Notes: generated by a model not told the origin, from the letters alone. Shown: positions 9,025 through 18,888, counted from the first letter of the stretch. The stretch is 64,000 nt of DNA from Candidatus Obscuribacterales bacterium (GCA_019746975.1 JAIERK010000143.1:26082-90081), one strand, 5' to 3'. Numbers and translations: made by a program.

Positions 9025-9756
9025 CTAGCCTCGGGTCTCCGGTCCGCCGATGTAGTGGAGAATCATTTCTTGCCAGAAGGGCCAGTCATGAGCATTGCCG
9101 TCCCACTCGCGGAATGCGTGCCATACACCACGGTCCCATAGAACTTGCGAAAAGTTGGCATTCACCCGATAGGCTGGATCATCTCTACCGATTGGGAAAA
9201 TGATGTCGAGGTTTTTGACTTTAGCAAGGTGCTGTGGACAGTCGTTCATACAGCGAACCAGTTCAATTGGATTGCTCTGGTGAATAGCATCGTCATACTG
9301 GCCATCGGTCCATTTACTAATGTCGTATATTCCGCTCATTCCAAGTGCGCGATTGAACAATTCCGGGTAGCGCAGTGCAATGTTGACGGCATGATAGGCA
9401 CCGAAACTGGCGCCTGTCGCGATGACGAAAGGATTGTCATTTTTCTGCTTGGAGAATGGAAGGACTTCGTCGACTATGTAGCTGTGGTACTGCAAATGTC
9501 GGTGTGCTCTATACTTGGGACTGGCGTCGTAGTTGTACCAGCTCTCTGTGTCAACGCTGTCTACGCAATAGACCTGCAGCCAGCCGCTTTCAATATGTTT
9601 GTTCAGCACATTGAGCATCTCGCGATTTTCCCAGTCGTAGAACCGTCCCATCGACGTCGGAAAAACAAATACTCTTGCACCATTATGACCGAAGACAAGC
9701 AGTTCCATGTCCCGACCGAGGGAGTCGCTGTGCCACTTATGATACTCTCTATGCAT
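9025..9756 (-). CDS. Esterase-D-like alpha/beta hydrolase
   Basis: 243 residues. The nucleophile elbow ATGASFGAYHA supplies a G-x-S-x-G-like serine; FPIGRDD and the C-terminal EWDGNAHDWPFW provide the likely Asp and His. It resembles the putative esterase (EsD/YbbA-type) group. As first gene of the ATP-grasp cluster it may hydrolyse or trim the product. RBS-like AAAGGA precedes the ATG. It is divergent from the caspase gene at 9865. Confidence 0.75.
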   Translation of the reverse strand: MHREYHKWHSDSLGRDMELLVFGHNGARVFVFPTSMGRFYDWENREMLNVLNKHIESGWLQVYCVDSVDTESWYNYDASPKYRAHRHLQYHSYIVDEVLPFSKQKNDNPFVIATGASFGAYHAVNIALRYPELFNRALGMSGIYDISKWTDGQYDDAIHQSNPIELVRCMNDCPQHLAKVKNLDIIFPIGRDDPAYRVNANFSQVLWDRGVWHAFREWDGNAHDWPFWQEMILHYIGGPETRG

Positions 9757-9864
9757 TCCTTTACTTCCAATGTACTGGGGTTTCCAGGCTATTTAATCGG
9801 CAGATTGTAGCATGCAGCGATTTACTATATTGTCTGCAATGCTCTATCTGGAAGGTTTGTATAG

Positions 9865-12537
9865 ATGCGCCAGCCAAATTTATCGATAGCCGTCATTCTG
9901 CTTGTTGTTTTGTTGCTCGGCGTGTATCCCGCCGATGCTGAAGACAGCCTGTTTTCCTCGATGTTTGATGCGGGAAGCACGGCGCTCAGGGAAGGGCGCT
10001 TTGCGGAAGCGATCAAGAAGCTGAAGTCAGCGTTAAAAGAGGCTGAGTTCTTGCCGCTCGGCGACTCTCGTCTTCGCAACACGCTTAAGGCGTTGGCTCA
10101 AGGCTACGAAGCAGAAAAGAAGTACGACCTTGCAGAACCACTTCTTCGGCGCGTAATTGAAATTGATACGAAAAGCGGAGACAGATCATCTGACGTTGTC
10201 AGTAGTGCGAGCGCTCTGGCTCTCAATCTCAGGAATCAGAGCAGATTCAAAGAATCGATAGCGACTTATTTGAGCGTACTCGGCTCGGAAGAAAAACCTG
10301 ACGCGGCTCTCGGCGAGGACGCAAGAATCACGCTGTTGATCAACCTAGCTGGAGTCTACAGCGACATGAGTGACTACAAACAGGGCGAGCGAAATTTACG
10401 CAATGCACTGAATCTAGCCGAGAAGAGCCGGACAGATACTGTCCTGCTTGCTCGCGCGCTGGAAGCCTTGGCGCTGCTCTACGATCGACTCGGCCGTTAT
10501 GATGAGGCTTCTTCGTTGCTGGCTCGAGCTCTTAAGGTCGACCAGCGTGTTGAGCCCGATGGCGGAATCGAGACGTCAGGCGCTTTGCTTAGCATGGGCC
10601 GCTTTTTGCGAGAACAGGGGAAAACTGACGAGGCTCTCGATTATATTAACCGTTCCGTAAAAATGCGCAAAAAAATTCTGGGTGATCAGCACGCCAATGT
10701 CATCGAATCGGCGCTAGAGCTGGCCAGGCTGTATGAGGATGTCAACGCTTACAAAGACGCGGCTTCAGAGTTGGAAGGGTTGCGTCCCATTCTGGAGCAG
10801 ACCGTTGGCGATGAAAGTCCTCGATATGCAGAGTTCTTACGACAGCTTGCCTCGGACTACATGAATTGCAGCCAGTACGGTCGGGCGGAACCGCTTTTAC
10901 GCAGGTCACTGTCCATTGACGAAGCTTCATTTGGAAAAGATGGAGCGGAATTGGCTCTGGATCTCAACGCTTTGGGAATGTTTTATGTCTTTCAAGGGCA
11001 GTATGCAGATGCCGAACCATTGTACCGCCGAGCGCTAAGTATCACCGAACGCAAGTCCGGCCTGGAACATCCCGATGTAGCCGCTTGTTTGAACAACCTC
11101 GCTTGGCTATACGATAACCAGCGCAAGTTTTCCGAAGCTCGCCCGCTTATTGAAAAAGGTTTGGCAATTCGCGAAAAAGCACTGGGCAAGGACCATCCTG
11201 TGGTGGCGCGCAATTTGCACAATCTGGCCAAGGTCTGTATAGAAGAGGACAAGCTAGATGAAGCTCAACGACTGCTCGAACAGGCTTTGAAGATTCAGAA
11301 GGATGCGCTTGGTGCTAATCATCCGGATACGATAGCGACGATGAGCGACCTGGCTGATCTTATGCAAAAATCCAAGCGATTTGCTGAAGCCGAGGAGCTC
11401 TACAAGAAACTTCTCGCGTTCGATGAAGTTGCCGAAGGGAAGGGCAGTGCGACCGTAGCGGCCGACCTGGAACTCATCGCTCATGCCTTGGTCGAACAAG
11501 ATCGTGCGGATGAAGCCAAGACTTTCATCGCGAGAGCTAAGACAATCAAAGCGACTCTGCCGGGAAGTGTTCGAGACGACCATCAAAGTCACGGATTGGC
11601 AATCGCCTCGCTGCAGACAATTAAGGTGCCACCGAGAATAGTGGCGGATAAATGGGCCCTGGTGGTCGGTATTAGCAACTTCAAAGATTCCACCATTAAC
11701 CTTCAGTATGCTGCTAAAGATGCGATGGACTTTCGTAACTATCTTATTTTCGAGGCCAACTTTCGACCTGACCACGTCAAGCTGCTTCTCGATCAAAATG
11801 CCACCAGAGACAATATCGTTGGCCATCTGGGTGAAAAATGGCTGAAGAAGGTAGCACGCAACGAAGATCTCGTGGTTATCTATGTTTCATCGCACGGTAC
11901 CTCAGCGCGAAAGGAAATTGGCGATGCCAATTTCATCGTTGCGTATGAGACTAACTTATCAAACGCGGTGCTGAGCGGCATACCGATGCAGTGGTTTACC
12001 ACCGGCATCAAAGATATGATCAATTGCCAACGCGTCGTTATCATTATGGATGTCTGTCATGGTGGCGCCCTCCGATCGCCTTCGACCAAGCTTTCGGAGA
12101 CTCATACTCAGGCTGCCGCCGGTCCCGGAAGCAAGACATTAATCAGGCATCCTGACTTGAGTCCTCGATCCGGGCTCAACATCGGATCAGGACAAATAGT
12201 ACTGGCGTCTAGCGAGTCCGATCAGGTTTCTTGGGAATCGAAGAGTTATCCGAACGGAGTATTTACAAGGCAGCTGATTGAGGCTTTGCGCACCAAGGGA
12301 GAAGCCACTCCTCTCATGTCGGCGTTCAAGCAAATGCGCAACAAGGTGGAACAGGAGGTGCTCCGTTCGCGCTCGGAAATTCAGACACCAATAATGGTAG
12401 CTACTGACTGGCATGGCGGCGATATTATGCTTGGCGTCAAGCCGCAGGCCCCTCGTTTAGTCGAAACCAAAGGCGGACCATCATCCGTGTTGCCGACAAA
12501 GAAGCCGCCTGCTGTGAAGAAAACAACACGGAAGTAA
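9865..12537 (+). CDS. Secreted TPR protein with C-terminal caspase-like (peptidase C14) domain
   Basis: 890 residues. A signal peptide (about 1-25, ending ADA) is followed by roughly ten TPR units to about residue 560, many with the A-E-P-L-Y/L-x-R-A pattern of kinesin-light-chain-like TPRs. A caspase-haemoglobinase domain spans about 595-865: ALVVGISNFKD, then catalytic His677 in SSHGT and Cys731 in DVCHGGA. Both catalytic residues are present. Prokaryotic metacaspase/orthocaspase relatives cleave after basic residues; specificity here is unknown. The export signal suggests action in the periplasm or outside. Confidence 0.85.
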   Translation: MRQPNLSIAVILLVVLLLGVYPADAEDSLFSSMFDAGSTALREGRFAEAIKKLKSALKEAEFLPLGDSRLRNTLKALAQGYEAEKKYDLAEPLLRRVIEIDTKSGDRSSDVVSSASALALNLRNQSRFKESIATYLSVLGSEEKPDAALGEDARITLLINLAGVYSDMSDYKQGERNLRNALNLAEKSRTDTVLLARALEALALLYDRLGRYDEASSLLARALKVDQRVEPDGGIETSGALLSMGRFLREQGKTDEALDYINRSVKMRKKILGDQHANVIESALELARLYEDVNAYKDAASELEGLRPILEQTVGDESPRYAEFLRQLASDYMNCSQYGRAEPLLRRSLSIDEASFGKDGAELALDLNALGMFYVFQGQYADAEPLYRRALSITERKSGLEHPDVAACLNNLAWLYDNQRKFSEARPLIEKGLAIREKALGKDHPVVARNLHNLAKVCIEEDKLDEAQRLLEQALKIQKDALGANHPDTIATMSDLADLMQKSKRFAEAEELYKKLLAFDEVAEGKGSATVAADLELIAHALVEQDRADEAKTFIARAKTIKATLPGSVRDDHQSHGLAIASLQTIKVPPRIVADKWALVVGISNFKDSTINLQYAAKDAMDFRNYLIFEANFRPDHVKLLLDQNATRDNIVGHLGEKWLKKVARNEDLVVIYVSSHGTSARKEIGDANFIVAYETNLSNAVLSGIPMQWFTTGIKDMINCQRVVIIMDVCHGGALRSPSTKLSETHTQAAAGPGSKTLIRHPDLSPRSGLNIGSGQIVLASSESDQVSWESKSYPNGVFTRQLIEALRTKGEATPLMSAFKQMRNKVEQEVLRSRSEIQTPIMVATDWHGGDIMLGVKPQAPRLVETKGGPSSVLPTKKPPAVKKTTRK

Positions 12538-12651
12538 GTCGCTTTTTAACCTGCCTCTCTTCGTCACACCAGAACGCTAAGACAATATAATATGGACGTC
12601 GGAGCAATTTGTACGACGACGGTAACCAAATTCTAGCCGCAGGAGTAACCT

Positions 12652-13644
12652 ATGTCTTCGAAGGGAAAAGTGAATAGCAGCTGGATTCAGCGATTGGTAT
12701 TTTGCCTTCTTGTTATCGTCGTGGCAGCCCCTCCGATTTCAGTTTCAGCGAAATCTAAGAAGAGTGAAGACACGTCTTCCGTAATACGGGAAAAACGCAC
12801 CACCACTGCCACTACAGTAGATCTGGTTCAAGGCATGCCGCCGTTCCTCTATTGGGAGGGCCGCGGCGACTCCAAAGGCGTCGTCCTGTGCCTCCATGAG
12901 CTTGGCATGTACAGCGGAATATTCGAGGACCTCGGCAATAAGCTCAAGGACAACGGATACTCGGTTTATTCAATGGACCTCCGTGGTTTTGGTGGATGGA
13001 CCGACAAAGGCGCTGAAGGCAAAATGGATTTGAAAAACACCCTTGCCGACATCAAGAGCGCCGCAGAAGCAATTCGCAAAAAACAATCCGACAAAAAGGT
13101 GTTCTTGCTGGGCGAGGCGATGGGGGGGGCTCTGGCACTTGAGGCTGCCTCCAAGTTTCCAGACCTGATATCCGGTGCTATCTCATCGGCGCCAGGCGGC
13201 GAGCATTTTCATACACTGGATAACTTCCTCAGTGTCGGAGGTCGATTTGCTTTAGGAAACAAGCGCTTCGGTAAAGGTGAGGAGTTACTTGCTATTGCGA
13301 CTCCGAAGAAAGAGTTGCAGGATGCTTTGAAAAATGACTCTAGCGTTCGTTTGGATCTCGCACCGAAAGAGTTGATGGACTGTCAGTTTTATATGTACAA
13401 GACTCGCCGGTTCGCCCGGCAGATCAGAGACCTTCCAATCATGATTGTTCAGGGGCAGAAAGACGGCGAGTCGCGACCAGAAGGGGCCAAGAAGGTCTTC
13501 GACAATCTTGCTACGAAAGCAAAAGAGTATTTGCCGGTAGAGAATGGCGATCACTACGTCTATGAAGACATTAATGTGGACAAGAATGCGATGAATGCAA
13601 CCATCGCCTGGCTCGATAAGCACTCTGAGCGCACTGCACCTTGA
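12652..13644 (+). CDS. Secreted alpha/beta hydrolase with nucleophile serine replaced by alanine
   Basis: 330 residues with an N-terminal signal (cleavage near VSA, residue 33). The fold is that of serine hydrolases of the monoacylglycerol lipase type: VLCLHELGM oxyanion region, DLRGFG, nucleophile elbow LLGEAMGGALA, and later GQKDGE and NGDHYVYED for acid and base. Residue 156, normally the Ser of G-x-S-x-G, is Ala (codon GCG), so classical hydrolysis should be impossible. It may be a binding protein. An 8-G run directly follows (13122-13129). It lies downstream of the caspase gene in the same orientation. Confidence 0.75.
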   Translation: MSSKGKVNSSWIQRLVFCLLVIVVAAPPISVSAKSKKSEDTSSVIREKRTTTATTVDLVQGMPPFLYWEGRGDSKGVVLCLHELGMYSGIFEDLGNKLKDNGYSVYSMDLRGFGGWTDKGAEGKMDLKNTLADIKSAAEAIRKKQSDKKVFLLGEAMGGALALEAASKFPDLISGAISSAPGGEHFHTLDNFLSVGGRFALGNKRFGKGEELLAIATPKKELQDALKNDSSVRLDLAPKELMDCQFYMYKTRRFARQIRDLPIMIVQGQKDGESRPEGAKKVFDNLATKAKEYLPVENGDHYVYEDINVDKNAMNATIAWLDKHSERTAP

Positions 13645-13674
13645 CGTAAGGGCGGGCTTTTTGCACAGAATTTT

Positions 13675-13688
13675 AATCGATATCGATT
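13675..13688. repeat. Single copy of the ATCGATATCGAT palindrome
   Basis: AATCGATATCGATT with less perfect outer arms (TTTT / TTGCAC). It lies 31 bp after the stop codon of the pseudo-hydrolase gene, between convergent genes. Confidence 0.85.
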
Positions 13689-13849
13689 TGCACCCGACGC
13701 AGAACTTGACGAGTGCGTGCGTTTTTCTAACAGCGGTTCATTCTATAAGATTGTACCGGGCACCAACATCTCGAAGTCCGAGGCGATACTGAGTTCATCG
13801 ACTTGTTGCCGATCATTTTTGTCCAGGCTGGGCGCTCCGACGACTTGTG

Positions 13850-15706
13850 CTACTTGGCGCCCTTCGGCTGCTTGGGCAATGCAGCAGAGAAGAACGAGTT
13901 CTTGAGAATCATCGGCATGTCGTTCTGGTGTGATTCTCGTTCGAGGTCTACTTCAGAAACTAAGACCGATGGTGTCACAACGCTATTACCCGTGGTGCCG
14001 TACGCACCGGAAAAACGGACTGTATAAGCGGCGCTGTCATCACCTGTGGTGACAATGTCGCGGAATAACCGGTGAGACAATCTTGTGAAGTTACCCCCTC
14101 TGACTAGCTCCTCTTTGCCATCCTTTACGTAAACCTTGTAGAGCAACGTCGGCTCGGATATGTGTACTTCGCGCCCGCTGTCCATGAAGAAGGCACTTCT
14201 TCCCGGGGTAATCGTACTCAGGACTCCTGACGAGATGTGACGGACGATGACCACATAGTCCAGTCCTTCTTCCTTACCCAATTCGATTAACCGTTCCTTG
14301 AGTTTGGAAAGCGATTCTTCTTTTGACGATTCAATAAATAACTGACTCGTCGACGCGTTACCATCAATCCAGTGTCCGTTGCTTTCTTTGACATCGCGAC
14401 TTGGCGATCTTCCTGAACAAAATGTTTTCAGATATCCATTGTCTACAAGGGTCACTCGCTGCGCTTTTACTCCTTCGTCGTCGACCGCGTATCCACCCTT
14501 GAGCTGCTGCCCTTTGTAGTCGAGAGCTGTCGGATCGTCGATCACCGAGATGAAGTTCGGTAAGATTCTTCTGCCGATTTTATCGTTTTCGGGTCCCCAC
14601 TTCGCAGTAAGAGCTGCTACCGAGTCGGATTTGTTAGTCAGTCGCGGTGCCAGAGCTTGGGCGAACAACTCCGCAGCGGCCTGCTTCTCGAACAAAATAG
14701 GACCTCGGTAGTCGTCAATCGGTTTTGCGTCAGTCAACGCTTTTACTCTTTTAGCCAGGTCTCGAGCCTTTGCATCGATCTCCGTTTTTGTTGGAATTGC
14801 GTCCGGATCTCTTGCGGCGAACAGTTCGAAATCCGTAACACGCATGCCGTCTTCGGCTTGACCATTGGCGCTGATGCCTAGCAGGATTCCGTGATTTCCT
14901 TCTCTGTTGATCGAGCCTTCAGAATTAGCAAACCATCGAGTTCTTACGCGACCAATCATGGCGACTGTAGAGTCAACCACCGCTGGATAATCTCTGAACA
15001 CCCCTGATATATCTCGAACGGTTTTCTTCCAGCGTTCTTTGTCGAGTTCGAGATTGCTTGCCGGTTTCATTGACACAACCGGCTCTGTTCTGCACATTGA
15101 GTCCGGCAGATCTTCGACCTTTTTTTGCTGCAGGATAGCTTTTTTACTTTCCAGTCCTTCGATTGCGCGTTTATATTTGTAATCGCTGTCCAACCATAAT
15201 GCATGACGAATCGCATCGTAGTTGTCGTCAATGCAGCACATGCCGCTGCCGCCACGCAAGCCGAAAATAGCCATCAATCCTCGTCGGTTCGAGCTGTCGA
15301 GTTTGTAGTCGCCTACCCTGACGTCGCTACTGATGGTTCGATAGCGCGAATCGTTGACCTGATCGAGCGCTCCAAAACTTCCGTAGACGGAAAACTGTTG
15401 TGAATCGGTAGCCAGATACGAGACAAAATAGGGGTTGTCATTGCCCTTGATTTTTAACTCGGTTATGCTGCGGAGCAGTTCATCCTCCATAGCTTTGCTT
15501 ATGGTGTCGTCAGCAAACTTAGAGGCGTTTTTTATCGAAACCGTTGGTGCGAGCTTCGGTGGCGTAGCCGTGGTGTCTTTCTTCTCCGATTTGACTGCTG
15601 TTGGTTTCGGTTGCTCATTCTTGGCTGGTGGTGCGCCCTTTGCCGCGGCTCCGGCGCACAGGAGAAGCATCATCGAGATTGTTGCGAGCTGTTTTGCTTT
15701 TCTCAT
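13850..15706 (-). CDS. Exported TldE/PmbA-like protein (no metal motif)
   Basis: 618 residues with a signal peptide (MRKAKQLATISMMLLLCAGAAA) and a P/K-rich linker. The body follows the TldD/PmbA (peptidase U62) fold, including ILPNFISVIDDPTALDYKG, VTLVDNGYLKTFCSGRSPS and the Asn-Gly-His stretch. The HExxxH motif of the partner gene is absent: the equivalent region reads FEKQAAAELFAQ. That matches the inactive TldE half of the TldD/TldE heterodimer. It starts 2 bp after the stop of the TldD-like gene, so the pair is surely co-translated. Confidence 0.75.
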   Translation of the reverse strand: MRKAKQLATISMMLLLCAGAAAKGAPPAKNEQPKPTAVKSEKKDTTATPPKLAPTVSIKNASKFADDTISKAMEDELLRSITELKIKGNDNPYFVSYLATDSQQFSVYGSFGALDQVNDSRYRTISSDVRVGDYKLDSSNRRGLMAIFGLRGGSGMCCIDDNYDAIRHALWLDSDYKYKRAIEGLESKKAILQQKKVEDLPDSMCRTEPVVSMKPASNLELDKERWKKTVRDISGVFRDYPAVVDSTVAMIGRVRTRWFANSEGSINREGNHGILLGISANGQAEDGMRVTDFELFAARDPDAIPTKTEIDAKARDLAKRVKALTDAKPIDDYRGPILFEKQAAAELFAQALAPRLTNKSDSVAALTAKWGPENDKIGRRILPNFISVIDDPTALDYKGQQLKGGYAVDDEGVKAQRVTLVDNGYLKTFCSGRSPSRDVKESNGHWIDGNASTSQLFIESSKEESLSKLKERLIELGKEEGLDYVVIVRHISSGVLSTITPGRSAFFMDSGREVHISEPTLLYKVYVKDGKEELVRGGNFTRLSHRLFRDIVTTGDDSAAYTVRFSGAYGTTGNSVVTPSVLVSEVDLERESHQNDMPMILKNSFFSAALPKQPKGAK

Positions 15707-15708
15707 TC

Positions 15709-17577
15709 TTACTTCCCTTTAAATGGATTGATGCCGTTTGCAGTGGGTGGAGGCAGGATTGGCGGCTTGTCTTGCTCTTTCCACTCTCGCGCCACTTCCA
15801 CGGTCTTGACCAACAGACTTGGTGATGTCGCTGATACGGGTACCCATCCCGACTCTGCACCACATACGCCACTAAACGTGTCGACATCGTCAGCGGAACA
15901 CATAATCGTTTCTAGTGATGCCAGCGGTGTTCCGACCAGGTTGACGCCCCTCAGGAGTTCATCAGGCTTTCCGTCAGCCCAAACGCGGGTGACTCGAAGT
16001 GGAAGCAATTGAAATGATTGGGGCATAAATGCTTGGGTCAGAGCAAAACCGCCGGCGATTTCGTCAAAGATAAGTCCATAAGGCTTGCCTTGTTTCTTTG
16101 CCTCGTCTACTAGTTGCTTCTTGAGCGTTTCGTAATCAACCTTTTTGCTGGAGTCGACGATCAGGTTGCCCTGCCGCGCGACCGGTTTATTGCCAGGCTC
16201 GCATCGACAGTGCCCGTTGGAGTGATTGAAGGCGTTAATGGGACTTCTGCCCATGAGGAAGTTCTTCAGCACCCCACTCTCGACTATGGTCACCCTTTGA
16301 GCCGGGACGCCTTCATTGTCGAATTTGTAATAACCAACAAGTGGACGATCAGAGATTTTGGAGAGCGTTGGATCGTCATAAACACTTATGAAATCAGGCA
16401 TGATCTTCTGATTTACTTTCTTCGCGAAAGTGCGACCTTCGTCTTCGTCTTTTTGTCTGTGACCTTCTACTCGATGACCCAAGACTTCATGAAAGAATAC
16501 TCCCGACGCTCGCCCACGTAGAATTGCTGGACCGACATAAGGCTCTGCCACAGGCGCCTTGCGAAGGCTGATGATTGAGTCAGCTAGCTTTCTTATTTTT
16601 TTTTCGATGGTAGCATCGTCAGGAAGGTCTTTCGGATCGAATACATCGATGCTGTCATACAAAAACAAAACCATACCGTCGTTAGCAATCGTGCTTACGT
16701 TCGTGGAGATTCGAGCCTGCCGATCCTGGGTTCGCAGTTTCGTTCCTTCGCTCGTTGTGACGTAACGCTCGTCCAGATCGATGTCCAGGCTGACGTTTGA
16801 CTCTGTAATTTCCGGGTACTCTTTATAGATTGCCGATAGGCGCCGCAAGCGCTCGCGCCACGATTCCGAATCGATCGTTGGTTTTTGCGCTTTCTCCAGG
16901 CTCACCACTGATGGTGCGGCAGAAAAATCAGCCGATTGATCTTCTTCGATCACTTTGACGGTTCGATTCGCTTGAACTTGAATATAGTCGCGCTGCGCCC
17001 GTTTAAAGGCGTCATCGGTTACTAACCAAAGCGCTGTCCTGATTGCCGGCTCATCATCATCGATTGAGAACTCAACTGGCGCTCTGGAGTCTAGGAAATA
17101 CCTTTCAGTCGGGAGGTCGAAATCGCCGCGCAACTTATGACTGCTGTCCACCTGCATGTCGCCGACGCGGGCTTCTACATCGAGTATGCGACGTCGGCTC
17201 TGGCTGTCGCCGTCGATAGCACCGAACGAGGCTGTGAGGTTGAGATCTTCTGTGTCGTAAACCCGATATCCGAGGAAATACAAGGGTGTAGAGCCCTTCG
17301 CCTTGAGACTCTGATAGCTTCGTTCCAGCTCCTTGCTCATTGCGTCGAGTAGAACATCGCCCGTGACACCCAGCGTCGCGGCTTCTCGTCCACGCTGCAG
17401 CGTGCCAGGCGACGTAATCGGGCTTGGCGACCCACTGTTACTCTGCCCTTGAACAGCTCCGACCGCCTGCGTGATTGCGCCTGCATCCGCCGAAGCACGA
17501 CACTGGAACATCAAGGAGAGGCTGAGGCTGATCCAGCTGACAATCAGGATCTTCGACCCGTTTTCTGTTAGATGCAT
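15709..17577 (-). CDS. Exported TldD-like metallopeptidase
   Basis: 622 residues. A signal-like N-terminus (KILIVSWISLSLSLMFQC RAS, with a possible lipobox-like cysteine) precedes a U62-type peptidase. The zinc motif HEVLGHRVEGH lies near residue 362, followed by IMPDFISVYDDPTL and GVLKNFLMGRSP, all as in TldD. TldD/TldE normally degrade unfolded or modified peptides in the cytoplasm, for example microcin B17 maturation; here both proteins carry export signals. Two tandem large genes on the minus strand form the operon. Confidence 0.8.
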   Translation of the reverse strand: MHLTENGSKILIVSWISLSLSLMFQCRASADAGAITQAVGAVQGQSNSGSPSPITSPGTLQRGREAATLGVTGDVLLDAMSKELERSYQSLKAKGSTPLYFLGYRVYDTEDLNLTASFGAIDGDSQSRRRILDVEARVGDMQVDSSHKLRGDFDLPTERYFLDSRAPVEFSIDDDEPAIRTALWLVTDDAFKRAQRDYIQVQANRTVKVIEEDQSADFSAAPSVVSLEKAQKPTIDSESWRERLRRLSAIYKEYPEITESNVSLDIDLDERYVTTSEGTKLRTQDRQARISTNVSTIANDGMVLFLYDSIDVFDPKDLPDDATIEKKIRKLADSIISLRKAPVAEPYVGPAILRGRASGVFFHEVLGHRVEGHRQKDEDEGRTFAKKVNQKIMPDFISVYDDPTLSKISDRPLVGYYKFDNEGVPAQRVTIVESGVLKNFLMGRSPINAFNHSNGHCRCEPGNKPVARQGNLIVDSSKKVDYETLKKQLVDEAKKQGKPYGLIFDEIAGGFALTQAFMPQSFQLLPLRVTRVWADGKPDELLRGVNLVGTPLASLETIMCSADDVDTFSGVCGAESGWVPVSATSPSLLVKTVEVAREWKEQDKPPILPPPTANGINPFKGK

Positions 17578-17739
17578 AGTGAAAACCGAAACCTAGTGTT
17601 GGTTGTTTATGGTTGGCATATGCTATCTAAAAATGGCCAGGCATACAAGCGACCACAGAAAGATTCGTTTTTCATCACTCTTAACATTAAGCTGGCTGCG
17701 GTTGCTTTATTGTCTCATCTGCGGTGGATTGTCGCTCTT

Positions 17740-18087
17740 TTACGATGACCAGGTTGTGCGGTGCATGAGCGGGTCGATTTCAAAGGAAGTTTGAGCACCT
17801 TTGAGCTGTTCTCCCTGTCTTATTTCCTGGCGCATATAGCGTCCAGTGTCGCCGCACCAGCGGGTAAGTCCTCGTGACACCTGTGCTCCCTCGGTTTGAT
17901 GATTCAGGTGAGCATTAATTCGTTTGTCATTTTGAAGGAAGGCTCGTGAGGATAAGGTGGGATTGCGTTTTTCGTTGAGCCGTTGAAGTCTCGATAGTTC
18001 CGTTGGTTGTTCCGATTGCTGTTGTTCCTTCGCACCAGAAAACTTGGATACCAGCGACTTCGCTAGTAGGTTTATCTTTTCGTACAT
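17740..18087 (-). CDS. Hypothetical protein, about 115 aa
   Basis: Starting at ATG 18087 the product begins MYEKINLLAKSLVSKF and is polar, basic and rich in Q, R and E, with no membrane segment. No family is recognised. A longer frame begins at 18144. The upstream DNA is AT-rich (TATATAGGTATC) and could hold a promoter shared with the divergent lipoprotein gene. It may not be a gene. Confidence 0.35.
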   Translation of the reverse strand: MYEKINLLAKSLVSKFSGAKEQQQSEQPTELSRLQRLNEKRNPTLSSRAFLQNDKRINAHLNHQTEGAQVSRGLTRWCGDTGRYMRQEIRQGEQLKGAQTSFEIDPLMHRTTWSS

Positions 18088-18250
18088 ATAGATACCTATA
18101 TAATTGACAAGGAAATGCTTCTCGGTAACTTCCTCTCTTACCAAGCTAGCTGATCCATTCTCTTAGCATCTATAAGCAGCAACATATAGTTGTATAGGCA
18201 AACCTATAAGTCGGCAATATTAAACCGGTAAACGCCGGGAGAAGGGCACA

Positions 18251-18811
18251 ATGTATATAGATGGATTAAATCGGAATCAAAGGGGCACAACCATGTTCGG
18301 CGTGAGTAACAGGATTTATCTGATTAAGGCTTCAGTGGTCTGTTCGATTTTGCTTGCCGGGTGTCAGGGTGCCCAGGTCGCCGATACCTATAACGAGCGC
18401 GCTCGAGCAATTTCTGCTCGGGCGAATCTGGAAGTGGTACAAAACGCTGCCGAGAAGTACGCGAAAGAACACCTGTACCTTTATCCGACCCAGATTGATG
18501 ACGACTTCAAGGCTTGTTTTCCAGAGGGCGATCCGGCTACGAAGAAGCCTGGAAAGGCTCCGCTCAATCCATTTACAGGCAATCCGGAATGGCCCGTCAT
18601 TGGTAAGGTGACTGACCTGGTTGCAGCTCGCACAACCACGCCTGAACAAATCGGAAAAGGGGTGATCGAGTATAGTCCTATCAATGGTGGAAAAGACTAT
18701 GCCATCAGGGGTGGTGCTGACACCGGTAAGGCAATGGATGCGGAAGACGCTTCGCATGTGGGCACTCTGGTGCTGTCGCGAGATTCTTTCAAGAAGTCGA
18801 CAAGTCCGTAA
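18251..18811 (+). CDS. Lipoprotein resembling type II secretion pseudopilins
   Basis: Signal peptide with lipobox LLAGC, then an N-terminal helix ARAISARANLEVVQNAAEKYA followed by YLYPTQIDDDFKACFPEGDP, a pattern typical of the GspG-type pseudopilin helix and its following loop. Here the helix follows a lipid-modified Cys rather than a prepilin cleavage site. Two ATGs have possible ribosome sites: 18251 (GAGAAGGG) and 18293 (AAAGGGG); the second gives a compact signal peptide. Function is unknown; a surface or envelope role is likely. Confidence 0.6.
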   Translation: MYIDGLNRNQRGTTMFGVSNRIYLIKASVVCSILLAGCQGAQVADTYNERARAISARANLEVVQNAAEKYAKEHLYLYPTQIDDDFKACFPEGDPATKKPGKAPLNPFTGNPEWPVIGKVTDLVAARTTTPEQIGKGVIEYSPINGGKDYAIRGGADTGKAMDAEDASHVGTLVLSRDSFKKSTSP

Positions 18812-18888
18812 TTTTTGAAGGGAGAAGTGCTGCTGTGGCAACACTTCTCTCCTGCGCTGCGAGCATGTCGGTAAAACGTTGTTGCGGC

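Noticed and set aside
15601..16012. Overlapping plus-strand frames opposite the TldD/TldE genes
   Set aside because: Shadows of the two well-supported minus-strand genes, without start signals.
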